Positions 44,821 to 53,850 of a stretch of 64,000 bases of DNA are shown here, piece by piece. The position numbers and the translations under genes were made by a program. The stretch comes from Vulpes vulpes (taxonomy: Eukaryota; Chordata; Mammalia; Carnivora; Canidae), in contig NC_132795.1 of the NCBI RefSeq assembly GCF_048418805.1, positions 52,342,043 to 52,406,042 on the forward strand, written 5' to 3'. Below the pieces are notes generated by a model, which was not told the DNA's origin, made no database searches, and saw only the letters and a program-made list of their open reading frames with translations. Numbering within the stretch: the first letter of the stretch is position 1; every line of letters starts with the position of its first letter.

Positions 44821-45539
44821 CTTTTAGCATCGCTCTGTACCCACTTCTGCGGGGAGCCTCCATCCTGCCCTCAAGCACCGGGGGACCCTAAGCCAGTCCC
44901 TTCACTCTTGGGTCTCGGCCTCCGCGGCGGTCCAGTGGGACAAGGGTCGCTGGAGCACCGGGCCTCAGGGACCGCAGCAGGAACAGTGACAACGACGACC
45001 GTCCCCTCAGCAAGCAGAGCCTGGCTCCCTTGGGTTACAGGCAGCTCCGTGCCTGCCCCCATCCCACCCAGCTGGCCTGCCCTGTGCCCACGGAGAAGGG
45101 AGGGAAGGACGTGGAAGGCTTGGCCCTCAGTGGGCAGCCCCTGGCCGTGCAGGGAACCCCGAGCCTGCCACCCCATGCCAGGCAACCAAGGCAGTGAGCT
45201 GTTGGAGGGTTAGGCGGTGAGTGGGGCCACCGCGTGCTGAGCATCTGCTGCGTCCCACGCAGTATAGGCCCAGGACCTCCCGGAATCCTAGGAACCACCC
45301 TACAGGGGGCGGCGGGCCCCGCCGTCATTAAACGGAAGGCCCAGACTCTGACCCCAGATTGCCAGGCTGGGACCTGGCCGCCTGTAGCAGGGTGGTGACA
45401 GAGAGCTGGGCCCGGGGCCCCAGGCTGCCTGCGGGAGGGGCAGGGCACCCCGCACCCCTGCCTCGAGGCAGCACCAGGCCGACAAGCTGAGCACCAGGAT
45501 CTGCGCCCAGACGCCCAGCAACGGCCGGCAGCCACTTCT

Positions 45540-45785
45540 CAAAGTTTAATGTCTCAGCAGGTTTACAATCCTTCTTTCAAAATACCAGAAGTAATTAGAC
45601 CAGATGGACGAGCTGCATGCCAATTGCACTCCCTCCCGCACTCCTGGTTGGTGTGGGGTTTTTTTTTTTTTTCTTAAATCAAGGCCGTTTTCAGTTAAAT
45701 GAGAACAAAAAATGTATCCAAAACCCATAAATGAATACGGGATGTATACAGTTTTTTTTCCAGCACTTAAGATTCTGTGACAGCT
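45540..45785. promoter_or_regulatory. Candidate conserved non-coding element (weak)
   Basis: An AT-rich unique island in GC-rich intron contains GAAGTAATTAGACC at 45589-45602, GCATGCCAATTGCACT at 45615-45630 and ACCCATAAATGAATACG at 45723-45739. A T13 run at 45659-45671 is the only low-complexity part. This is inference from composition. Confidence 0.3.
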
Positions 45786-45921
45786 GAGCCCCTCCTCCTC
45801 CTCCGAGCCTGGTGGTCCTACCCCGTCCCCTAAGCCGCCCTGCCCAAGGCTCAGAGCCGTTGAGGTCCCGACGGGCCTGGACGTGGCCTTCCGGTGATTG
45901 GGAGGTCAGCGTCCCCCCGTG

Positions 45922-45923
<2 letters not shown>

Positions 45924-45960
<37 letters not shown>
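45924..45960. repeat. (CA)n microsatellite
   Basis: About 18 uninterrupted CA units end at GGGACTCGG. It is likely to be polymorphic. Confidence 0.97.
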
Positions 45961-45962
<2 letters not shown>

Positions 45963-46887
45963 GACTCGGCCCCACGGTGACGGAGCCTGTGCTGGAGCTG
46001 GGGAGGCAACGGGACCGGAGATGGGGACAGGCCTTCAGCCTGGGGGTGATGGGCAGCAGGGCACGCAGGGCAGGGGGTGACAGCACGGGCAGGCTCCGTC
46101 CCAGGAGACCAGCATCGAGCAGGAGGTCAAGGAGGGGCCCCGTGGGCAAGGAGCTCGGGGGAAGGCCCGGGGGAGGCCACAGAGGTACCCAGGGACAGCA
46201 CGCCACGCCAGGCCTGAGCTCTGACTGGGTCCCCCCAGCCTGGCATCTGTCACCTGTCTGTCCGTCCAGCCATCCCTCCATCCACGCATCCCACTGACAT
46301 TTCCTCTGATGGGCCGGGCACCGTCCTTGCCGCTGGTATGAAGGCCACAAGAGAGAGGTTCGGGTCCCGTTCTCGTGGAGCCTCAAACGTCCCGGTGGGA
46401 AAAGAGGCACCAGAGGAAGCCGTCGCCAGAGCACTGCGGTCAGCGCGGTCCTGCAGCTGCGTGGACGGGGCCCGGGCGACAGGCAGGAGCGGCCAGCAGG
46501 GGACAGACCTCCTGCACATGGGCAGGGCCAAGTGGGCGTCGCAGGGAGACGCCGAGGACGGGCTCCCTCCTCCTCACCATCAGCACACGCTCACCCAGGG
46601 GGTCCCCACACTTAAGCACGACAGGCTAGACGGCAAAGCTTCCAGAAAACAAAATGGAAATACCTTCCAGACTCCAGGGGACACAGATTTCCCAAATGGA
46701 ACATGAGAAGCACTTGCCACAAAGGAACACACGAATGCCGTGGCCACCCCGAGACCAAGAACCACGGCGGCTGAAGGCACCACCGGGAGAGAATCACAGG
46801 CGAGGACAAGCCACTTGTCACGTTGCAACTGCCGAAGGACTCACACTCGGAATACACGGAGAATCTACGAACCGACACGAAAAGGAC

Positions 46888-47097
46888 CGTCAGGGCCGCC
46901 CAGGTGGCTCCATGGATGAGCATCTGCCCTCGGCCCAGGGCGTTCCAGGATCGAGTCCCACACACGGTCCCCACAGGGAGCCTGCTTCTCCCTCTGCCTG
47001 TGTCTCTGCCTCTCTCTCTCTCTCTCTGGGTCTCTCTCTGGGTCTCTCAGGAATAAATATTAAAAAAAAAAAAAAAAAAAGAAAGAAAGAAAGAAAT
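46888..47097 (+). mobile_element. CanSINE (SINEC type), antisense to MPPED1
   Basis: The head is CAGGGCCGCCCAGGTGGCTCC, followed by the body, a double CTCTCTGGGTCTCTC segment and a tail that runs A18 then (GAAA)n. GAAAAGGAC is duplicated at 46879-46887 and 47098-47106. Confidence 0.92.
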
Positions 47098-47529
47098 GAA
47101 AAGGACAGAGAACCCAATTGTTTTTTGTAAATGGGCAAAAAGACAGGAACACTTGAGGAAGTCCAAGTGGCCCACGGAAGACGCTCGGCCTCACTGGCCA
47201 TCAGGGCAAAGCAAGCGAAACCACCGGGGTCGCCAGCACAGCAGTATGGATGCAACTGAGAAGCCCTGTGACACCGAGGACGCGAGGTGAGGTGCCGCTG
47301 GCCAGGAAGGAAATCGTCCTGACCACTCTGACGGATGGGCTAGCTCACCTGTCCACCTCAGGACCGCACAGTCGGCACGCAGGGTGCGTGTGAGCATGTC
47401 ACGGGCATGCGTTCGGGTGCACGGGTCTCCATACTCTGAGGGGTACGCACGACACCAGCCACACAGGAGCATGCACCACGGCCCCAGAGCCAGGACGGCT
47501 GGGTTCACAAGTGGAGGAGTAAGTCACAG

Positions 47530-47575
47530 CGTAGTCATGCGTCTCTCACGGATAAATAAGTTTTTTAAAAAAAAG
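47530..47575 (+). mobile_element. Probable SINE tail fragment
   Basis: GTCTCTCACGGATAAATAAG followed by T6A8 matches only the extreme 3' end of a CanSINE. The body is missing, so this is a 5'-truncated or eroded copy. Confidence 0.5.
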
Positions 47576-47720
47576 GAACCTGACCCTCTCAGGACTGGGG
47601 TGCCCAGATGAACTACGGGGCGTCCTGTTCAGTTTGAGCTTCAGATAAACAACAAATCTCTTAGCATAAGTATATCCCAAAAGTCGCATAGGATATACTT
47701 ATCTTAGAAATTATTCTCTC

Positions 47721-47890
47721 GGGGCACCCGGGTGGCTCAGCGGCTGAGCATCTGCCTTCGGCTCAGGGTGTGATCCTCAGGTCCTGGGATCAAGTCCCGC
47801 ATTGGGCTCCCCACAGGGAGCCTGCTTCTCCCTCTGCCTCCCTGTGTCTCTCGTGAATAAATAAATAAAATCTTTTTTAAAAAATTAAAA
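47721..47890 (+). mobile_element. CanSINE (SINEC type), first member of a tandem pair
   Basis: The head is GGGGCACCCGGGTGGCTCAG (the first base may be shared with the target site), with the full body and an AATAAATAAATAAAATC tail. It shares an outer 15-bp duplication, AGAAATTATTCTCTC (47706-47720 and 48072-48086), with the SINE that follows it. Confidence 0.93.
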
Positions 47891-48071
47891 AGGGCAGCCC
47901 GGGTGGCTCAGTGACTTAGCGCCGCCTTCAGCCCAGGGTGTGGCCCTGGAGTTCCAGGATCGAATCCCACATCGGGCTCCCTGGATGGAGCCTGCTTCTC
48001 CCTCTGCCTGTGTCTCTGCCTCTCTCTCTCTCTCTCTCTCATGAATAACATTTTTAAAAATTAAAAAAAAA
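47891..48071 (+). mobile_element. CanSINE (SINEC_Cf-like), inserted in the tail of the preceding SINE
   Basis: The head is GGGCAGCCCGGGTGGCTCAG and the tail CATGAATAACATTTTTAAAAATTAAAAAA. It begins inside the A-rich tail of the SINE at 47721-47890 and has AAAATTAAAAA-like sequence on both sides. Confidence 0.92.
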
Positions 48072-48086
48072 AGAAATTATTCTCTC

Positions 48087-49690
48087 TGCCTCATTGACCA
48101 CCGCAGGATGGGGCTGGTAACCCTGGCCCACAGCAGGGACTGAGGAGGACATGTGGGTGAGCACGGGGCTGAGGACTGGCCTGGGCTGAGGCGGGGTCAG
48201 CATGGGGTGTCAGCAGGTACGAGACCCCCCTCACCCCCGACCCCACCACCATGCTCATCCTGAGCTCCCGGACGGCAGCGCCAGGCCTGATCCACTCCTG
48301 GGTCCACAGAGCCCTGCAGGGGGCCAGGCTCACCTCGCTTGTGGCCTTCAGAGCACGCGGCCCAACAAAAGTTGGAAGGAGTCGGTCTCCCAAGCAGAGA
48401 CTCTCCTGGTGGCACCACTTAGGGAAAAAAGCCAACCGTGGGTGGTGACCACGAGTTTGCTTTGTTTCTCCTTCCTGGCTTTTCTGGGCCGTCCTCAAGG
48501 TCCAGGCCAGCCTGGTCACACTGCCCCGGCTCCAAGTGCAGCACCAACAGGACTCATCCCCATCTGCCTGACAGCGTGTCAGTGGCACCCCCGTGCAGGT
48601 ACAGGGACTGGAGTCCTCTAAGCAGGCAGCAGCTGGCCTGGTACCAGGCCCAAACGCAGCAGGTTTGCACTTGCACACCCCTTGTGATGGGCAGCTCACC
48701 ACTCAGCAAGGTCACGTCACCTCACTTCTGGGCTCCTGCCTGCAGGATAGGCTTCCTGCACGGATGACAGCTGTCGTTTGCCACTGCCACCTGTGCCCCT
48801 GCTCCGCCTGCGCAGATCACACTGGCCGGGTCTGCCCCCTGACCTGGGCCAGCACCGCCCACACGTTCCAGACACCACTGCCATTTGGGCCTCCCGTGGC
48901 CAGGGCTTCACGCAAGGCCTGATCCCCCCACGGGTACAATCACGCTTCTAGCGCTGGAGAGAACACTGCCTGTTAAGTCAACATGAGGTGAGCAGGGAAA
49001 AGAAGGGGAAACTCGAACATCAGAACTTAGTGAGAGTCGCCACCAGCTCTGCGGGCGGCCCTCCCCGTGAGCCGCCAAATGTCCAGGCAGTAGGGCCGAG
49101 GGGCTGAGCCTCCACACACGGTTGGGGGTGCAACCCCCGCAGCAGCACAATCGGCAGCGGGACCAGGAGGTTCTGTGGCCGTGAACACCTTCCCGGGCAG
49201 GTTCATGCGCTTCCCCTTGTGCAGTTTCGCCTGGAAGAGCACGGACGAGGCTGGAGGGGCAGTGCCACCTGTGCATTTGGGACTCGGAGGCTCGGAGATG
49301 CGGGACTCAGCAGGTCACACACGGGGCGAGAGGCAGAGCCTGGGGACACACCTCGAGTGTCTGGGCCCAGGGAACAGCACTTGACCGACTGCCAATCCTG
49401 CACCGATGAGCTCTGTGGCCCTTCTGGGCCTCGGGGGTGATGTGCGGGGTCCCCACGGTTGATGACACAGGGGGGCAGGCAGAGGGGGCCGTGACCGACT
49501 GGATGCTGAGCGCTGGGGGTGATGGTCCAGCCGACCCACAGGGACCCATACAGCCTGGAACACCTCAGCACCCCCAGCGTGACCACAGCCTCACCGGCCT
49601 CCTGGCCTTTGCCTGAGCTGTTCCCTCTGCCTGTCACACTCTTCCCAGTGCCCCCACCCCCCTGCATAGCTTTTTTGTCCCCTCAGCTGC
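48087..49690. other. MPPED1 intron stretch, unique GC-rich
   Basis: There is L2/MIR-like pyrimidine-rich sequence at about 48560-48740 and about 49570-49690, otherwise unique. No gene is seen. Confidence 0.45.
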
Positions 49691-49697
49691 TGCCTCG

Positions 49698-49819
49698 CCC
49701 ATGGAAGCCTTCCCTGACCCCAGCTCCCGGCCCCTGTCCCATGGGAGGCCCTCCCGGGCCCCAGATCCCTGCCCCTGTCCCATAGGAGGCCCTCCCAGGC
49801 CCCAGCTCCCGGCCCCTCT
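49698..49819. repeat. Three tandem copies of a 41-bp unit
   Basis: The units start CCCATGG/CCCATAGGAGGCC and continue CCCTCCC..GGCCCCAG..CCCTGCCCCTGT at 49698-49737, 49738-49778 and 49779-49819. The first copy overlaps an L2-like GGAAGCCTTCCCTGACC phrase, so the array probably arose by duplication within an L2 fragment. Confidence 0.85.
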
Positions 49820-52370
49820 CCTCCTGGCCCTTGTGAACCAAGGAATTAGCAGTCAATGCGTCTCCCAGGAGGACAGTAGCCCCGTGAGGCTGGAGCTGCA
49901 CCTGTCTGGTTCACAGCACGTCCCGGGACCCACAAGAGTACGCGGCACTCAGGAAGCCTTGACAACAAGCCTAGGCCATTCCTGGCTGACCAGGAGAACA
50001 CGGCCCGGACCCCCTGGCCTCCGTATCCCCCTGGGCCAGGGAGGCCTAGGTGCATCTGAAGCTTTTTGGAGAACCAGGAACACACCCTGCGCCCGCTGTT
50101 CTGGGCCTGGCACAGAGCGGTGTCTCACGGGGACACTGAGGAACGGCCTCTATACAGCAGCACGAAGAGCCCAGACTAGGAGTCCGGAGCGGTCATCACG
50201 CCAACTTGGGCAAGCCACATCCCACCTGGGCCTCTACCTGCCCTTCTGTGAAATAGGATAATGAGAGTCCTGGCCCTGCCTGGAGGGCTGTTGGGGTATC
50301 AGCTGGAAAAGAGCTATCCTCATCCGGCCTCCACCCCAGGAGCTCCCCGGTACCAGGAATTACAACCAACCTCCGGGGCCTTGCTCTGGGCCAGACCGTC
50401 CTTCAAACGGGCTCGCACAGACTTCACAGCTGCCTTTACCATGGGCAGCACCATTACCCCGGCCAAGGAGGGACCAGAGAGGCTGAGGCACTTGCCCAAA
50501 GTCACACAGCTAGATATGCACAGTGTCCCAATTTGAATAGCTCTTCCCTTACCAACCAACTGCCTGGCCAGTGCTGCTGCTGGAACTCCCAGCAGCTGCT
50601 CCCAGCCCCAGGCGGGGCCTCAGGGAAAGCAGGGCAGCCGCTGGAAGGCCAGCGCACAGCCTGCAGGTGGAGCGAAGACAGGGTACCACGTAGCCCTGGG
50701 CATCCAGGGCTGTGAAACAGCATCCAGAGGTGGAGCCGGCACAGCACGGGGCTCAGAAATGGGCTCCTCTCCTGCCTCCTCCACTTGTGGAAACTGCAGT
50801 TCCAACTCCCACTCCCCGGGAGCCCTCCTGGATTTCACCAGGGCCTCCTGAGGCCCCTTCTGTCCCAAGCCCCTCCCCCCACTCCCGCAGGCAGTACTGG
50901 GCTCGAGCTCCTGACACTGAATGCGGGAACCACTGGCAGCGGGAGCGCAGAGCAGTTGGACCAACCGCCAGCCTCACGCAGGCCCTTCGGGAGCCCAGCA
51001 CTTGGCCTCCAGCTGGCAGAGGGGACCCCAGGGCTGGCCCCACACCCAGGAGCCCGAGGGCAGGTTGTCACAGGGGTTCCTCTCCCCCAGCCCTGAGGGA
51101 GCACACAGCTGCCTGGGGGGAGGGGGACACTGAGTGCACCTGCCACCCCCCCCCATCTGTCCTCCGTCCCACACACTGGTTCTGGCCCAGGCAGGGCTGG
51201 AGGGCTGGCCTTGGCAGCAATAACAGCCACAGGGTCTCCGCTGGTGGAGAGCTTGGTGGGGCAGGCACCAGGCCCAGCTAAACCCTCCTGACACCTTCAC
51301 GACCACCCTCTGCGGGACAGCCACTGTCACTCCCATTTTGCAGGGAAGAAAACTAGGGCACAGAGGTTAAGTGACTTGCCCAGGGTCACACAGCCCATAA
51401 AAGGTGAGGCCAAGATTGGAGCCCAGGCCAGTTGGATCCACAGCCACACCATGAACTCCTACAGAATGTTTTTTTAAAAGGTTTGTGTGAGTGTGTGGGT
51501 GTGTAGGGGCGGGGGTGCTCAAAATCTTGGGCAAGGAGGCGCAGTGCAGATGCCCGTCTGGCTCCTGAAGGCCTCCCCATCGACCTTCCTGACTTCCCTC
51601 TTGCACCTCACGCTCCAGTTCTTCCAGTATGTTCCGCCAGACTTCTTCTCCAAGCGTGGGCCCCAGTGGCCTGCCAGGCAGATTCAACGCCTCCTCTCCA
51701 CTCCCGTCCTTGGCACCGAGCTCATCGCGTCCTCGAGGGCCCCCGTGGTCCTCGTCTGGGAGCGCACAGGCTGCGGGGAGGTCAAGACTCCAGACACGGC
51801 GAGAACCCGGGGCTCAGGGTCATCTCTGCTCTGTCCCCTGAGGAGGCCTGGGCAGGACGGAACCAGGTCCCACACCCGCCCGCAGCCTCTGGCCACCAGG
51901 TTTCATCACATGGCATCCACCAGGCAGCCCGGTGTTGGTAATGGCTCCCCCCAAAGTCCCTGCACCCATACAGTCCCGTGTGCCCCCAAATCATCCTTCA
52001 GCCTCTCCACATGTACTGCTCTGATGGCACAGCTTCAGGCGTCACCCCTCCTTAGCTGCGAACGCCCTTCTACTCCCTCACAGCTCAGGTCACCTCACCT
52101 CCTCCCTCCTCCAAGGAGCCTTCGGGATCATACCACACTTCCAAGGACATGTGGTCTCTCCTTACTGTGTATGGTGCCCTCCTCCCCCTGCCAGCACCTG
52201 GCTCCCTGTGGCTACAGCCAGCTCTAAGCCCTCTAGGGGCCACCTGGTCTGTCCACCTATAGAATGCAGACAATAAATCAGTCGGCTCAGGGCTGAGTAA
52301 GAATTAGAAACAACACTCATGGAGACTTTAGCCCAGGGGCCGGCCTGCTGAATTTGCTCAGGAATGAATT
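49820..52370. other. MPPED1 intron stretch, MIR/L2-rich
   Basis: There is a MIR-like stretch in plus orientation at about 50150-50290. Minus-orientation MIR cores occur at about 50395-50520 and 51280-51430 (the latter with AGAGGTTAAGTGACTTGCCCAGGGTCACACAG). L2-like sequence lies at about 51980-52270. No gene is seen. Confidence 0.6.
51280..51430 (-). repeat. MIR SINE, minus orientation
   Basis: CTCCCATTTTGCAGGGAAGAAAACTAGG, AGGTTAAGTGACTTGCCCAGGGTCACACAG and GATTGGAGCCCAGGCC are reverse-complement MIR landmarks in the right order. Confidence 0.85.
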
Positions 52371-52371
52371 A

Positions 52372-52818
52372 CTGCCACCACCACCACCACCATCACCATC
52401 ATCATCACTATCACCACCACCACCACCACCACCATCATCACCAACATCACTATCATTACCATCATCACCAACATCACCATCATCACATCACCACCACCAT
52501 TATCACTTTCACCACCACCACCATCACCTTCACCATCATCACCATCATCTCTATCACCATCATTACCACAATCACCATCACCACCACCACCACCATCACC
52601 TTCACCATTATCACCATCATCTCTATCACCATCAACACCACCATCACCATCACCACCATCATCACCATCAACACCACCATCACCATCACCACTATCACAT
52701 CACCATCATTATCACTTTCACCATCACCACCATCTTCATCATCATCACCACTATCACCACCACTATAATGGCCACCACAACCGTTATCGCCATCACCATC
52801 ACCGTTATTATCATCAGG
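52372..52818. repeat. CAT/CAC trinucleotide-type array (longest in the window)
   Basis: About 447 bases of CATCAC/CACCAC/ATTATCAC units include repeated TTCACCATCATCACCATCATCTC segments. The plus-strand frames give His/Ser/Thr/Ile-rich artefact peptides. Confidence 0.97.
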
Positions 52819-52974
52819 GCTCTGATGGACACACTGGCCATCACATAGAAGAGTCATGACTCATTCTCACCTTGATCCCCCCCAAGCCAAGCCAGGGATG
52901 AGGCCTGACTGTCCTTTGTGCCCAACACGGAATAAGGGCTTGATATGTACTCATGATTGAAACAACCGCCAAAA

Positions 52975-53065
52975 ATAAAATAAAATAAAATAAAATAAAA
53001 TAAAATAAAATAAAATAAAATAAAATAAAATAAATATAAAAAAAAAAATAAAAAAAAAAAAAAGA
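52975..53065. repeat. (TAAAA)n microsatellite followed by poly-A
   Basis: About 12 TAAAA units run to about 53034, then an A-rich run to about 53064. It is the same motif as at 20865-20924. A retroposon tail origin is likely, but no body is recognisable. Confidence 0.95.
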
Positions 53066-53224
53066 AACAACTGCCATCCCCAACATGGTAAACCAGGTCT
53101 TCAGCCTTCCATGAAAATTCCAACCACCTTTCCTCAGCCTGGCTCATCACTCGCCACCCCTCATCTATGCATCTCTGGTGCATGTCAGGGGACACGGGCA
53201 ATGGGGAGATTCCTAGCACACAGG

Positions 53225-53400
53225 ATAATGCTTGAACGCAGGGGCTCTGGAACCACAGTGCCTGGCTGTAACCCCAGCCGTGCCCCTTCCTAGCTGTGTG
53301 ACATTTGGCAAGATCCTCATGCTCTCTGTACCTCAGTTGGCTCTTCTGGAAACCGGGGATAAGAACAGTACAGGGCTATGTGTGAGGCACACAGCAGAGG
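53225..53400 (+). repeat. MIR SINE
   Basis: CAGGGGCTCTGGAACCACAGTGCCTGG, CCTAGCTGTGTGACATTTGGCAAGATCC, TGTACCTCAGTTGG and GGGGATAAGAACAGTAC are in MIR order. It ends about 225 bases from the MPPED1 exon at 53625. Confidence 0.85.
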
Positions 53401-53624
53401 GCACAGCGGACACAACTACTTGCCAGCTAGACACGAGGCAACCAAAGCTCGGAGAGCAGCGGCGACCCGCCAGGGGCCACACAGGGATACGGGGGGCCTG
53501 AGCTCCAGCTCCTCATGGTGACCTGGAGCTCCCCGGAGCTTCTCCCGGCCCTGCTCCCCTCCGCGTGTTCACCCCAGCTCCTCGGCCCCCCGCCTGGGGT
53601 GGGGACGGCGCCCCGCGCACTCAC

Positions 53625-53850
53625 CACGGCGAGCCGTAGATCCGGAAGCCACGCACGGTGACCTCCGAGTCCTGCAGGTAGATACAGTTGGTGAGCAGGG
53701 ACTGCACGTTCTCGTAGTTCTCCGGCTTCAGCTTTGACACCGACGGGAAGTAGTAAAAGTCCTGCTTGATGAGGTCAGCCATGAACTCCTGGTCGAAGGT
53801 CAGCTCGTGGTTGCCGGCAATCACGATCTTGTACTCGTAGGGCAGGCTGC
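53625..53850 (-). CDS. MPPED1: MPPED1 internal coding exon with GNHE motif
   Basis: On the minus strand the acceptor CGCCTCTGCAG ends at 53851 and the donor GTGAGT begins at 53624. The 226 bases start with two bases completing a Gly codon (GSLPYEYKIVIAGNHE) and finish with TG of a split Trp codon (IYGSPW). GNHELTFDQEF carries the conserved Asn-His metal/phosphate-binding pair of metallophosphoesterases. The remainder (LIKQDFYYFPSVSKLKPENY) forms the helical insert typical of MPPED proteins. An ATG-initiated frame extending to 54106 is only intron read-through and is not an alternative start. Confidence 0.97.

Larger units (their letters stand above)
44828..46878. other. MPPED1 intron stretch, unique with one CA repeat
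   Basis: This is GC-rich except for an AT-rich non-repetitive island at about 45540-45785. I see no gene. The (CA)n at 45924-45960 is listed separately. Confidence 0.5.
34136..53624 (-). other. Large MPPED1 intron (19.5 kb)
   Basis: No other gene is recognised. The intron holds four CAT/CAC arrays, one MLT1 LTR, four CanSINEs and a SINE tail. It also holds MIR and L2 pieces, a TG tract followed closely by a 20-bp minisatellite, a 41-bp triplicate, a CA microsatellite, a (TAAAA)n microsatellite and several AT-rich unique islands, each listed separately. Confidence 0.8.

Noticed and set aside
52354..52848. 164-residue His/Ser/Thr-rich plus-strand frame
   Set aside because: It is a translation of the CAT/CAC array and similar artefact peptides arise at the other four arrays.
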